Positions 1-8,704 of a stretch of DNA of 64,000 nucleotides are shown piece after piece. Source of the DNA: Candidatus Saccharimonadota bacterium (GTDB taxonomy: Bacteria > Patescibacteriota > Saccharimonadia > Saccharimonadales > UBA4665); NCBI GenBank assembly GCA_002746885.1, contig PDRS01000007.1:110842-174841 (forward strand), read 5' to 3'. Numbering within the stretch: position 1 is the first letter of the stretch; each line of letters starts with the position of its first letter. The position numbers were made by a program, and so were the translations under genes. The notes under the pieces are model-generated. The model was not told where the DNA came from. It worked only from the letters and a program-made list of their open reading frames with translations, and searched no databases.

Positions 1-640
1 GTTTTTGAACATTTGCCGTCAAGCGGCTGACGGCACAATATTGATTACCACTCCCCGGCTTGCAGGCGATATCTGGCCGATTCCAGAAGTTCGCAGTCGC
101 ATACACCGCCGACGGATCACACCCCTGCGGCAGAGAAGGAGCGCACAACACATCATCATCTCCATAGGCAACAACGACTGACACCTGATACATATTGGGC
201 ACGCTACTCACTGGCGCAACAGTTAAGCTTGCTATTCTCATGCGCTTTGCTAGCAGCTGCTTACCGCCGCTCAGCGCTTGATTGACGCAGGTTGCGTCTT
301 GAGAGTCAACATACACCCCTCGCTGCCCGGTGGCACCAGTAAACATCGCACCATTCGTGTCAAACATAAAGACAGACCCGCCCGCGCAAAAGAAGTTGTT
401 TCCGGCCGGCGGCTGCACCGAAGCCGAACCAAATTGTATCGCTTGCGTGATCGTCTCCATAATAGTCCGCGCAACTGTTTGCGTTGCAGACGCATTCACA
501 CCTTTGTAGTAACGGTTCGAAAATGAGATCACCCCCACAGTCACTATGGTCAGGATTACCGAAAACACCAACGTAGCTATCATGAGCTCTACAATGGTGA
601 AACCTGATTCCTTGTATGTACGCTGCTGCTTCCTACTCAT
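1..640 (-). CDS. type IV pilin-like minor pilin, partial (runs off the left edge)
   Basis: The reading frame is open from the ATG at 640 to the window edge, so the C-terminus is missing. The first 40 residues hold a short basic leader, the prepilin motif GFTIVE and a hydrophobic helix, the hallmark of type IV pilins and type II secretion pseudopilins. The rest is a Cys-containing globular domain that I do not recognise. The start overlaps the stop of the upstream gene by ATGA, so it is probably translated by coupling. It is the last visible gene of a three-gene minor-pilin operon. The processed protein would sit in the membrane and join or prime the pilus. The fold class is secure; the exact subunit is not. 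Confidence 0.8.
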   Translation of the reverse strand, partial: MSRKQQRTYKESGFTIVELMIATLVFSVILTIVTVGVISFSNRYYKGVNASATQTVARTIMETITQAIQFGSASVQPPAGNNFFCAGGSVFMFDTNGAMFTGATGQRGVYVDSQDATCVNQALSGGKQLLAKRMRIASLTVAPVSSVPNMYQVSVVVAYGDDDVLCAPSLPQGCDPSAVYATANFWNRPDIACKPGSGNQYCAVSRLTANVQK

Positions 641-1077
641 TGTTCTACCCTATAGTAAACCGTTACTTTCGATTGACCACCGCCCAGCTTGTCCCACGTC
701 GCTTGAACGCGATATGTCCCCGCAGGAGACGTCTGAGGCGAGACAAGCAGCGTATAGCTGACGCTGCTGACAGTTGGCCGACACACACTATTCCCCGCCG
801 CCAGCAAAGCGCCATCAGCTGGTCGAAAACAACCGCTTGTCGTCGGCTTCGGGTCAACAGCACGCAAAAGTTCAATTTGCTGCTCCACAAGCTTCTGCGC
901 ATAACCTCGCTCTTGCACTTCCTGAATGGACCGCACGTTTTTATTCGTCAGTGCATACGCAGAGGTCAGAACAAGACTCACAACCCCGATAGCAATGAGA
1001 ACTTCTACTATAGTATCGCCGCGGCTATCGCCAAACCCCGTGAAAACGTTACGAATCTTCTGCCTTATCATGCGCAT
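637..1077 (-). CDS. minor pilin (PilV-like) with an Asp at mature position 1
   Basis: A 146-residue protein with a charged leader, then GDTIVEVLIAIG and a single transmembrane helix. The prepilin cleavage glycine and Glu at position +5 are present, but the usual +1 Phe is Asp. The globular part is short, with two Cys residues that could form a disulfide. The gene overlaps its neighbours at both ends (4 bases downstream, 10 bases upstream), so the three pilin genes form one operon. It probably acts as a minor pilin in pilus assembly. Assignment to the PilV group rests on size and leader only. Confidence 0.75.
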   Translation of the reverse strand: MRMIRQKIRNVFTGFGDSRGDTIVEVLIAIGVVSLVLTSAYALTNKNVRSIQEVQERGYAQKLVEQQIELLRAVDPKPTTSGCFRPADGALLAAGNSVCRPTVSSVSYTLLVSPQTSPAGTYRVQATWDKLGGGQSKVTVYYRVEQ

Positions 1078-1919
1078 GCCACCCCATTTCGTATCTTATA
1101 ACTTACTGCGAGACCGCCCGATATACTGACAAGGACTGACTGATTTGTCCCGTTGCTACGGTAACACATTTCCACTCCTCTTGTGATAAGGGGGAAGTTT
1201 GGCGTTATAGTTGTTTCGCGGTTAATCGCATCGACATCCGGCAAACTGCTTACCCAGTTGCGGAAACCTCTCAGCTCAAGCAACTGCGATCCTCCGGTGC
1301 CATACGTCTCTGAACCTTGAAAGTTGGAAAAACTACTCATAAAACTTATAGCGAATTCATTAGTGGACCAAGCACTACCAACGCGGCGCGCTTTGACAAA
1401 CGTCAAGCCATTCGGTAGTTTCATGTTCTGTTCAGTGTCAGTAAATGCAGTGCTAGGATTGACGGCGCTCGTCGCAATTGCCGTAACCTTTGCCTCCGAC
1501 GGATTTCTCGTTTCGGTTATACCATCTGCAAGTACTCGGCGCCCTGCGAGCGAAAAGACACTGTAGTTATCTGTATGAGCAGCGCCGCCAACCACAAGCG
1601 TCTTACCAATAAATATACAGTTCCTACTGGCGCCTTGTTCATCGGTTCCGCCTAAAAGCTGTAGATTTGGCCTCGTCGGCAGACCAACATTACAACGAAA
1701 CGAACCGTTTGACGGATAATAGCCCGAAGCTGTTTCGTTGATGATTTGCTGAAACTGTTGCTGTAAGTTTCGTACACCGACATGAAAATCTGTTTTTTGC
1801 TGCCGACCATTGATGGCAACGGCAATAATAACAAACAACGTACCCGTAACCGCAAGAACGATGAGTGTCTCAACTATGGTAAACCCTCGGCTGGATGCAG
1901 TGCTGCCACCCCTATTCAT
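1068..1919 (-). CDS. pilin-like protein, first gene of the minor-pilin operon
   Basis: A 283-residue protein with the leader and motif RGFTIVETLIVLAV at residues 11-24, followed by one membrane helix and a large domain of about 240 residues. The length and single N-terminal helix fit a GspH/PilW-type minor pilin. The ATG at 1919 lies exactly 7 bases after a TATACT box, so the mRNA is probably leaderless. The start is unambiguous because the methylation motif follows directly. The large C-terminal domain may be the tip or adhesive part; this is inference. Confidence 0.78.
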   Translation of the reverse strand: MNRGGSTASSRGFTIVETLIVLAVTGTLFVIIAVAINGRQQKTDFHVGVRNLQQQFQQIINETASGYYPSNGSFRCNVGLPTRPNLQLLGGTDEQGASRNCIFIGKTLVVGGAAHTDNYSVFSLAGRRVLADGITETRNPSEAKVTAIATSAVNPSTAFTDTEQNMKLPNGLTFVKARRVGSAWSTNEFAISFMSSFSNFQGSETYGTGGSQLLELRGFRNWVSSLPDVDAINRETTITPNFPLITRGVEMCYRSNGTNQSVLVSISGGLAVSYKIRNGVACA

Positions 1920-1942
1920 ACGCTTAAGTATACCACAAGCGT
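1920..1942 (-). promoter_or_regulatory. minor-pilin operon promoter with flanking ACGCTT dyad
   Basis: On the minus strand a TATACT -10 box (1927-1932), preceded by TGG (extended -10), ends 7 bases before the ATG at 1919. It is bracketed by ACGCTT (1937-1942) and TAAGCGT (1920-1926), an inverted repeat. The same hexamer occurs at the pilA-like promoter and at the promoter of the TPR gene, which points to a shared regulator. Confidence 0.55.
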
Positions 1943-2027
1943 TTTTAAGAAAAACTAAAAACTATACATTTGACTAGCTCACCCCTGCATTTACGCAAGC
2001 AATGTTCGGCTACTTACCGCAGATACG

Positions 2028-2942
2028 CTATAGAAACAGCTCCGTATACCACGAGACAATATTTTCGCCATACAACATGACAATAAAACAAGCCGCCAAA
2101 AGATACGGACCGAACGGAATGTGCTGCCGTAAGCCCTTGCGCGCCGTAATGAGCTGCGGAACGCTGACGAGCGTACCGAGCAACGACGCTATAAACAACA
2201 CCAGCATAGCATAAAGAGGACTGCCAGCTATCAAACCAAGCGCCAGCGCCAGTTTAACATCACCGCCGCCAATCCATGTCCCGCGAGAAACCTGAAACAA
2301 CCCCCAGAAAAGACCATAGAGCAAGCCGGCACCAAGCAGCGGCTGCCACACCGCAGCCCAGCTATGCTGCCACACACCAGAAACAAGCACTTCGCTCGCC
2401 GCAACACCGACCAAAGGAAAAACAAGCTTGTTGGGAAGCAGGAACCATTTGGCGTCGTACACCGCGAGAGCTACAAAGAACACAATGTAGCCTAAACTGT
2501 AACAAAACCATACCAGGTGCAACCCGTCGAGAGGAAATTGCCAAGACAGATAACACAAAGCAAACAGCACGCCCGTGAGTAGCTCAACGAGCGGATACTG
2601 CGCCGAAATAGGCTTTCGGCAGTACTGGCACTTTCCCCTCAAAAGCAGCCAGCTCAGCACTGGTACGAGGTCTTTTGCTGCTAGTTGATGTTCGCACGAA
2701 GGGCAAACGCTGCGACCCTTGAAAATAGAGTAGTTTACCGCGCTGCCGCGAGTTTTACGCAAAACCTTATGTTTTTCACCACGTACGAGATGCTTTGATT
2801 TTGCCTGAGACGTCGCCTTCTTTGCCGCTTGGCTTTTGCTCTTTACGCCAGTGGACTCCGCTTGCTTATACAAGCGCCAGACGAGCGCATTGATAAAACT
2901 GCCGAAAATAACACCGTAAAGAAACAGAATAACCAAAAGCAT
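2028..2942 (-). CDS. pilD: prepilin leader peptidase / N-methyltransferase
   Basis: This is the membrane aspartic protease that cuts prepilin leaders and methylates the new N-terminus. The 304-residue protein has several membrane helices. The N-terminal domain holds two CxxC pairs (Cys80/83 and Cys105/108), the zinc site of bifunctional PilD proteins. The two catalytic aspartates are visible: Asp163 in YDAKWFLLPN and Asp228 in GGGDVKLALALG. A Lys-rich cytoplasmic insert of about 45 residues follows the first helix. A TATACC box 7 bases before the ATG supports a leaderless start. It sits between the minor-pilin operon and the pilA-like gene, its obvious substrates. Confidence 0.93.
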   Translation of the reverse strand: MLLVILFLYGVIFGSFINALVWRLYKQAESTGVKSKSQAAKKATSQAKSKHLVRGEKHKVLRKTRGSAVNYSIFKGRSVCPSCEHQLAAKDLVPVLSWLLLRGKCQYCRKPISAQYPLVELLTGVLFALCYLSWQFPLDGLHLVWFCYSLGYIVFFVALAVYDAKWFLLPNKLVFPLVGVAASEVLVSGVWQHSWAAVWQPLLGAGLLYGLFWGLFQVSRGTWIGGGDVKLALALGLIAGSPLYAMLVLFIASLLGTLVSVPQLITARKGLRQHIPFGPYLLAACFIVMLYGENIVSWYTELFL

Positions 2943-2949
2943 AGTTGCA

Positions 2950-2955
2950 GGTATA
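2950..2955 (-). promoter_or_regulatory. -10 box of the pilD gene, leaderless arrangement
   Basis: TATACC on the minus strand ends 7 bases before the ATG at 2942. A possible -35 (TTTTGG) falls inside the preceding terminator hairpin, 17 bases upstream. Confidence 0.4.
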
Positions 2956-2961
2956 GTAACA

Positions 2962-2990
2962 CAAAAGACCCGCCAAAAGCGGGTCTTTTG
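2962..2990 (-). terminator. rho-independent terminator after the pilA-like gene
   Basis: A perfect 12-bp stem (2962-2973 with 2979-2990) with a 5-base loop lies 18 bases downstream of the pilin stop. On the minus strand its distal arm contributes TCTTTTG and is followed by TGTT. The symmetry could also let it work in the other direction, but there is no plus-strand gene here. Confidence 0.75.
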
Positions 2991-3007
2991 CTCATCTCAA
3001 GCGTCAA

Positions 3008-3457
3008 TTAGCTATCGACACATTTGTACTGTGGCTCACCGCTCGAGTTTTCGATGGAATACCACACTGCTGCCGCACGAGCATTTGTAGAGCCATCACA
3101 CCGCTGGCCGAGGTTAACGACTATCGTACCCAGAGCTGGCTCCTGATCAGTGCCTGTGCTAACCTCTGTACTGCCCTGTACTTTTGCCGTAGTGTCTTCG
3201 CCAGCTCCAGATATCGTGACAGTTCCAGTTCCATCAACATCCGTCGGCATTGCACCGTCGTTATTTGATTGGTACTCTGAAATACCGCCCGCTACGGCCG
3301 AAGCGTCACTCTTGATAGACGTGTTACGACCATTGCGCTGCAGAGCCGGCACCGCCAAAAGCACGACCAAAATGATCAAGCCAGCGATAGCCAGAACGAT
3401 AAGGACTTCGACAATGGTGAAGCCGCTTTCTTTGCGTTGTTGTAATTGTTTTTTCAT
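3008..3457 (-). CDS. pilA: major pilin-like type IV pilin
   Basis: A 149-residue pilin with leader, motif GFTIVEVLIVLAIAG and a single N-terminal helix, followed by a small domain with a C-terminal Cys pair. Size and form fit a major pilin. I place the start at 3457, where GGGGC lies about 10 bases upstream. A longer in-frame start at 3529 is ruled out because the promoter occupies that stretch. It has its own strong promoter and a terminator, unlike the minor pilins, which suits an abundant structural subunit. It lies just downstream of pilC. Confidence 0.85.
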   Translation of the reverse strand: MKKQLQQRKESGFTIVEVLIVLAIAGLIILVVLLAVPALQRNGRNTSIKSDASAVAGGISEYQSNNDGAMPTDVDGTGTVTISGAGEDTTAKVQGSTEVSTGTDQEPALGTIVVNLGQRCDGSTNARAAAVWYSIENSSGEPQYKCVDS

Positions 3458-3484
3458 AGTGCAAGTGCCCCTTTGCTTTTTAAT

Positions 3485-3529
3485 TACGCTTACGCTTACA
3501 AATATACGGCGGCGTAAGCGTATTTGCAA
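3485..3529 (-). promoter_or_regulatory. pilA-like promoter with inverted and direct ACGCTT repeats
   Basis: TTGCAA (3524-3529) and TATATT (3501-3506) are separated by exactly 17 bases on the minus strand. An 8-bp inverted repeat, ACGCTTAC at 3492-3499 and GTAAGCGT at 3514-3521, brackets the -10 box. A further direct ACGCTT copy lies at 3486-3491. The layout looks like an operator overlapping the promoter. Confidence 0.75.
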
Positions 3530-3580
3530 GCGATAAACAGCGTTTTTCGAAGATTTTGTGATATATATTACAAATCTTTG

Positions 3581-4795
3581 CTAGCCAGCAAGATTGTCGT
3601 TGCCTGCAAGTCCGTAGATCGGCAGCAACACCGCCGCTACGATCATAAACGCCACAATACCGAGCGCGACCATCATGACCGGCTCGATGATAGAGGATAT
3701 GTTTTCAACTTCAGTGTCGACCTCTTTTTCGTAATAGTCTGCAACTTTCGCCATCATCTGCTCGATAGCCCCTGACTGCTCGCCAATCCTCACCATGTTT
3801 GGCACCAGAGGCAAGAAGTTCGGATCATTTTCTATGCTGTCGGCAAGGCTTTTCCCGCCTTTTACTTTATCAGCCGCGCGTGTAATTGCACCAGATATGT
3901 GCACATTATTCACGGCCTCAGACGTGATATTGAGCATCTGCAGCAGCGGCACACCGCTCGCAACGAGCGTGGCGCCAGTGCGCGCAAAACGCGCCATGTA
4001 CACTTTCATGAAAAGCTTACCGATTGGCCATGCTTTCATTTTCAGCTTATCGATAACTTGCTTGCCAGGACCAGTCCGCGCCCAGCGAGTAGTGAAGAAT
4101 ATACCGAAAGCCAGAATAAGCAAGATAACCCACCAAAAACCAATCACAAAATCAGACACCGCCAGCATCATTCTAGTAAGTAAGGGGAGTTCTTGACCCT
4201 GCATACCCTCGTATATGTTTTTGACCTGCGGCAGCACTTTCACGACCATAAACCCGACTACCAACACCATAATAACGAGTACGACCACCGGATAAATCAT
4301 GGCGCCCCTGATTTTGCTGTTCAAATCAGCTTCTTTTTCTTGCTGTATGGCCAATCTGTCAAGCGCTTGGTCAAGCGTACCAGAGGATTCTCCAGCGGCA
4401 ATCAAGCTAAGGTACACCTGATTAAACACTCGCGGGTGCTTGCCCATGGCGCTAGCGAGCGTACTACCGCCCTCCACATCACCAATAACCTGACTCAATA
4501 CAACTTTGAGCGGCTTACTGGTCGTTTGACTACTCACGCTTCTGAGCGCTTGCAACAGCGGCAGACCCGCATTTATAAGCGTACTAAGCTGGCGACTAAA
4601 GAGCACTCTGTCTTTAGCTCTTACCTTACTCTTAAAGCCAAAACCGCCTTTTTCTCCTGCTAGCACAACGCTCGTTGCCACCAAGCCCTCGGCGCTAATA
4701 AGTTTCGCAGCGGCCGATTCGCTGTCGGCCTGCACCGTCGCTTTGACTTGTTTGCCGGTTTGCGGATTTCGTGCAGTGTAGCTGTAGGTAAGCAT
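3581..4795 (-). CDS. pilC: type IV pilus inner-membrane platform protein PilC (GspF family)
   Basis: A 404-residue protein with two tandem GspF domains, each ending in membrane helices. It begins with the typical YTARNPQTGKQVKATVQADS segment. PilC is the membrane platform on which PilB and PilT act. The ATG at 4795 shares one base with the pilT stop (TGATG) and has AGGG 5 bases upstream, so the two genes are translationally coupled. It ends the pilM-to-pilC operon. The length matches the family. Confidence 0.94.
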   Translation of the reverse strand: MLTYSYTARNPQTGKQVKATVQADSESAAAKLISAEGLVATSVVLAGEKGGFGFKSKVRAKDRVLFSRQLSTLINAGLPLLQALRSVSSQTTSKPLKVVLSQVIGDVEGGSTLASAMGKHPRVFNQVYLSLIAAGESSGTLDQALDRLAIQQEKEADLNSKIRGAMIYPVVVLVIMVLVVGFMVVKVLPQVKNIYEGMQGQELPLLTRMMLAVSDFVIGFWWVILLILAFGIFFTTRWARTGPGKQVIDKLKMKAWPIGKLFMKVYMARFARTGATLVASGVPLLQMLNITSEAVNNVHISGAITRAADKVKGGKSLADSIENDPNFLPLVPNMVRIGEQSGAIEQMMAKVADYYEKEVDTEVENISSIIEPVMMVALGIVAFMIVAAVLLPIYGLAGNDNLAG

Positions 4796-5862
4796 CAATC
4801 CCTCATCAATCTATCTAATTCGTCTATATCTATAGCGTAGTTGCGCGCCTCATCATAGCTAATGGTGCCCGTATGTATGAGCTGCACAAGCTGTTTATCC
4901 ATGCTCTGCATGCCAAACTCGGCGCCCGTCTGAATAACAGCGTCGAGCTGATGGGTTTTACCTTCGCGAATAATGTTTCGTACCGCTGGCGTAGCGATAA
5001 GTATTTCAGCCGCCGCAATCCGCCCCCCGCCAATAGCAGGAATCAGGCGCTGCGAACATATAGCCATAAGAATATTCGAAAGCTGCGCGCGAATTTGTGG
5101 CTGCTGGTGCGGCGGGAAAACATCGACCATTCGATCAATACTCTGCGCTGCCGAGTTTGTGTGCAGCGTCGCGAAAACAAGGTGGCCCGTTTCGGCTATG
5201 GTAATCGCGCTCGCAATCGTTTCAAGATCGCGCATCTCGCCTATAAGCACAACATCTGGATCTTCGCGCAAACTCGAACGCAGCGCCGCACTAAACGAGT
5301 AGGTGTCGTAGTGCACTTCGCGCTGGACAACAATAGACTTTTTACTTTTATGCGTATATTCTATGGGGTCCTCTATGGTAATGATGTGCTTCCCCTGCTC
5401 CATATTGATCTTGTGAATAAGCGCTGCCAAGCTCGTTGATTTTCCTGAACCAGTTGGCCCAGTCACGAGCACCAACCCGCGCGGATATTCGGCAAACTTT
5501 GAAACCACTGGCGGCAACCCGAGTTGCTCGGCGCTCAACATTTCGTTCGGAATGAGACGCAAGGCAGCAGCGAGATTACCTCGCTCATGAAAGGCGTTGA
5601 CACGAAACCGACCTAAGTCGCCAAAAGCAAAGCTAAAGTCAAACTCTTTGTCTTTCAATAAAATCTGTTTCTGATCTTCGTCTAAAATGGCAAAAATGAG
5701 CGTTTCAACAGTTTCTTCGGTAAGGATATCGGCTCCAGAAACAGGCACGAGTGCACCATCCACCCGAAGCATAGGAGACAGTCCAACCTGCAAGTGTAGA
5801 TCAGAGGCCTTCTTTTTCACTACCTCTTCCAGAAGTATTTCTATACGCAGTTGACCAGGCAT
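4795..5862 (-). CDS. pilT: type IV pilus retraction ATPase PilT
   Basis: A 355-residue secretion ATPase that would power pilus retraction at the inner membrane. Visible motifs are Walker A GPTGSGKS (135-142), the Asp box, Walker B around DPDVVLIGEMRD (201-212) and the His box GHLVFATLHT. The signature PAVRNIIRE matches the AIRNLIRE motif specific to PilT rather than PilB. I chose the ATG at 5862 because a strong GGGAGGTGAA Shine-Dalgarno precedes it; upstream in-frame codons overlap pilB and lack such a site. The downstream gene is pilC. Confidence 0.95.
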   Translation of the reverse strand: MPGQLRIEILLEEVVKKKASDLHLQVGLSPMLRVDGALVPVSGADILTEETVETLIFAILDEDQKQILLKDKEFDFSFAFGDLGRFRVNAFHERGNLAAALRLIPNEMLSAEQLGLPPVVSKFAEYPRGLVLVTGPTGSGKSTSLAALIHKINMEQGKHIITIEDPIEYTHKSKKSIVVQREVHYDTYSFSAALRSSLREDPDVVLIGEMRDLETIASAITIAETGHLVFATLHTNSAAQSIDRMVDVFPPHQQPQIRAQLSNILMAICSQRLIPAIGGGRIAAAEILIATPAVRNIIREGKTHQLDAVIQTGAEFGMQSMDKQLVQLIHTGTISYDEARNYAIDIDELDRLMRD

Positions 5863-5974
5863 TACTTCACCTCCCTTGAAAGATTTGTGTTTTTTCCTTT
5901 TCTCGCTGCTCTGTGTTCTGTTTCGTTGCTCATATTCCCACCTTTTCTTATCTCGTATCCCCTTCAGACTGTTA

Positions 5975-7777
5975 CTAGGCGCTGTCAGCTGACGCGACAC
6001 GGTTAACTTCCTGCACGGTAGTTTGGCCGGCAAGCGCTTTCAGATAACCGTCTTGGCGCATGCCTACCATACCTTCTTCCGTTGCCTGAGCTTGAATCTC
6101 AGAACTTGTTGCTCGTTTTAAGATAAGCTGTTGTATTGCGTCGCTTACCTCAAAAACTTCGTACAACCCCATCCGGCCTTTATAGCCGCCAGGAGCGCTT
6201 GGGCTATCTTTACCCTTCGTTAAAGTATAAGCGGTATCACCCGCTAATGGCAAGGTTTCATAGCCAAGATCTTTTGACACTTCTGCAACTTGCGCAGCGT
6301 CTTGCGGGAGCAAACTGCCCAGCGTTTCTTTGATAGCAGCTGTTTCGGCAGCGCTCGACTGATACTGTTCCGTGTTTTTCCCTATGCGCCGCACCAAACG
6401 CTGACCAATCACCACGTGCACAGTACTGGCTATGAGAAACGGTTCCACACCCATATCGAGCAAACGAGGTAAGATGCCAGCGGCACTATTCGTGTGCAAG
6501 GTACTAAACACCAAGTGCCCCGTCAGGCTGGCTTGTACGGCGAGCTCTGCCGTTTCTTTGTCGCGAATTTCCCCCACCATGACAATGTCAGGGTCTTGGC
6601 GAAGAATAGAGCGCAAACCACTACTGAAAGTCAGTCCAACATCGGCATTTACCTGAATTTGATTGATGCCGTCCATCTTGTACTCGACCGGATCCTCTAG
6701 CGTCACGATGTTGACGCCCTCGTTTTTGACCTCTTGCAAAAGCGCATACAAACTTGTTGATTTTCCTGAACCAGTCGGCCCCGAAGTGAGAATCATCCCG
6801 TTTGTTCGCTCCAAGCCCGCCCGAATCGCTCGTAGGCTACGACCTTTGTAGCCCATTTCTTCTAGCTTGAGGCTCGTGCCACTTTTATCAAGCAGACGTA
6901 TGACCACTTGCTCGCCCCATATCACAGGACTCACCGAAATACGCAGATCAATGTCTTTGCCGCCGACATTTACCGTAAACTCACCGTCCTGCGGTACGCG
7001 ATGTTCGTCGATTTTGAGGTTAGACAAGATCTTTATACGCGACACAAGAGGCGGTTCGGTCGATTTGGGCAAATTCATGATTTCGCGTAAGATTCCGTCT
7101 ATCCGGCAGCGAATCTTCAAGCTGTCTTTGAGCGGTTCTATGTGAATATCGCTCGCTCGATTTTTGGCAGCGTATTCCAGTATAGTTGAAAGCGCCTTAC
7201 TGATTGGTGAGTCTTGCACAATGGTCGTGATGTTTTCTGCCGCTTTTTGCGCTTCTTTTTCGTCTTCTTTGGTTGTGTCGACCTTGATATCCTGCCCCAT
7301 AGATCCAATGGCGCTCACAAGATTTTCGGATAGCTTTGCCGAATACTGCTGTAGTACTTGGCGAATCCCCTCTTCGCTGGCAGCATAGACCTTAATCGGG
7401 CGACCAATGCGATTGCTCAAAAAGTCCACCGCCTGCACGTTCGTTGCGTCAAGCATGGCAACCACAAGCCGTTTCTGCATTTCGCCAAGGGGAACCGCCA
7501 TGTAACGCTCAGCAATATCACGCGGCAGCATTTCGAGAACTTTTGAGTCTATTTTTGCATCGAGCAAATTCACGTATGGAATTTTGGAAACATGAGCAAT
7601 GGTCTTAGTAAGCTGCTCATTCGAAACCTTACCGGTCGTTACGAGCAAGCGGAAAAACGGAGCTGAATTATCTTTCGATTGTTTTTTGAGCTCCGCCAAA
7701 TCCGCCCGCGTAACGACACCGTCAGCAACCAGTTTATCTTCGACTTGCGTCTGCGCAGTAGCTGAGAGCACGCTCAT
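5975..7777 (-). CDS. pilB: type IV pilus extension ATPase PilB (GspE family)
   Basis: A 600-residue assembly ATPase with an N-terminal MshEN-type domain followed by the RecA-like core. Walker A GPTGSGKS, the Asp box EDPVEY, Walker B DPDIVMVGEIRD and the His box GHLVFSTLHT are all present. The tetracysteine zinc motif usual in GspE/PilB, expected between the His box and the C-terminal GRMGLYE segment, is absent: that region contains no Cys. The ATG at 7777 has AGGGGC upstream and follows the preceding stop by 8 bases. It pushes pilin subunits into the growing pilus with PilC. Confidence 0.94.
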   Translation of the reverse strand: MSVLSATAQTQVEDKLVADGVVTRADLAELKKQSKDNSAPFFRLLVTTGKVSNEQLTKTIAHVSKIPYVNLLDAKIDSKVLEMLPRDIAERYMAVPLGEMQKRLVVAMLDATNVQAVDFLSNRIGRPIKVYAASEEGIRQVLQQYSAKLSENLVSAIGSMGQDIKVDTTKEDEKEAQKAAENITTIVQDSPISKALSTILEYAAKNRASDIHIEPLKDSLKIRCRIDGILREIMNLPKSTEPPLVSRIKILSNLKIDEHRVPQDGEFTVNVGGKDIDLRISVSPVIWGEQVVIRLLDKSGTSLKLEEMGYKGRSLRAIRAGLERTNGMILTSGPTGSGKSTSLYALLQEVKNEGVNIVTLEDPVEYKMDGINQIQVNADVGLTFSSGLRSILRQDPDIVMVGEIRDKETAELAVQASLTGHLVFSTLHTNSAAGILPRLLDMGVEPFLIASTVHVVIGQRLVRRIGKNTEQYQSSAAETAAIKETLGSLLPQDAAQVAEVSKDLGYETLPLAGDTAYTLTKGKDSPSAPGGYKGRMGLYEVFEVSDAIQQLILKRATSSEIQAQATEEGMVGMRQDGYLKALAGQTTVQEVNRVASADSA

Positions 7778-7785
7778 GGGCGCCC

Positions 7786-8034
7786 CTATTGTTCGGTTGC
7801 CTTAAACGGCGTTGGATTCGTGCTATTGAGCTGGCTATTCTGAGTCGGGTTGATGCTTTCCTCGTTGAAGTAGTCTGAGTTGGGTTTTTCGAAATCAGCC
7901 GTTATGACATCGACCACCTCAACTTCTTGCTGGCGATTTTCCGGCGTCACAAACAATCTTGTTGACAGTATAAACGATATAATTGCGCTCAATAGCGCAA
8001 CCGCTACTATGACGGCTATGTCTTTCTGCTTCAT
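7786..8034 (-). CDS. small single-pass membrane protein in the pil operon
   Basis: An 82-residue protein with one N-terminal membrane helix and a polar, Asn/Glu/Pro-rich tail predicted to be disordered outside the membrane. I do not recognise a family. It occupies the place where pilP lies in proteobacterial pilMNOPQ operons, but there is no lipobox and no PilP-like fold is evident. The start overlaps the pilO stop by ATGA. It is likely an accessory of the PilM-N-O complex; this rests on position only. Confidence 0.75.
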   Translation of the reverse strand: MKQKDIAVIVAVALLSAIISFILSTRLFVTPENRQQEVEVVDVITADFEKPNSDYFNEESINPTQNSQLNSTNPTPFKATEQ

Positions 8035-8702
8035 TTCACCACCTTTGTTGAAATATTGAGCGATTTCGCAGGCTGAAAATACGTTTGCGCACCAAGCGTC
8101 AGAACAAGTTCATCCTTACCGCCCGACAACTCAAGCGACGTGAACTGAATTGGGCGAATCGACTTCTCGAAAGCAGACACAACACCCTGAATAGTTTCAT
8201 AATTCGATGACACTGAAAGCTCAAACGGAATGGCGATTGGTTCTGGGTCGGTGCTTGTGTCGTTTTCAGCTTGAGCAATCTCTTCGTCCGTGCCGGATAT
8301 ACTTTTTATTTTAACGTTTTCATTCGCCACAAGCGCCTCAAGACTGGTGACAAGAGCTGGAAAATCGTACTGACTCGGCAGGGCGTCGAGCACTATTTTT
8401 GCGTTATTGCCATCTTTTGCGCCAACACCGTTCGGATCGCCGCCCAGTACATTAAGCTCTGTATTCGTAAAAGCTTTGTATGCTTTCTTAAGATCCTTGA
8501 CTGCTTTTTTGTCAGATTTAAGCTGGTCGCGCGCTTTCCGCTTCTCGGTAATAACGCGATTCTGGTAATTTGCCTGGCTGACAAGCGTCCTCGTTGCAAA
8601 CGCCGAAAAAACAAACAGAAACACGGCAACACTCACGGCAATTACCACTGCAGTGTTAGCTTTATCGATGAGTGTGCGTTTTGACGATAACATATCAGCC
8701 AT
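8031..8702 (-). CDS. pilO: PilO-like pilus alignment protein
   Basis: A 223-residue protein with one N-terminal helix (about residues 17-38), a coiled-coil stretch rich in Lys (about 50-75) and a C-terminal ferredoxin-like domain. This is the layout of PilO, which pairs with PilN in the periplasm or outer layer to couple PilM to the machine. It follows pilN by 2 bases and overlaps the next gene. Sequence similarity to known PilO is weak by eye, so the call relies on topology and gene order. Confidence 0.8.
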   Translation of the reverse strand: MADMLSSKRTLIDKANTAVVIAVSVAVFLFVFSAFATRTLVSQANYQNRVITEKRKARDQLKSDKKAVKDLKKAYKAFTNTELNVLGGDPNGVGAKDGNNAKIVLDALPSQYDFPALVTSLEALVANENVKIKSISGTDEEIAQAENDTSTDPEPIAIPFELSVSSNYETIQGVVSAFEKSIRPIQFTSLELSGGKDELVLTLGAQTYFQPAKSLNISTKVVK

Positions 8703-8704
8703 GG

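Noticed and set aside
3458..3529. Longer N-terminus for the pilA-like protein
   Set aside because: The promoter and operator occupy this stretch, and pilin leaders are short.
5863..6033. Longer N-terminus for PilT
   Set aside because: The extra 57 residues overlap pilB, are unlike PilT and lack a ribosome site, whereas 5862 has a strong one.
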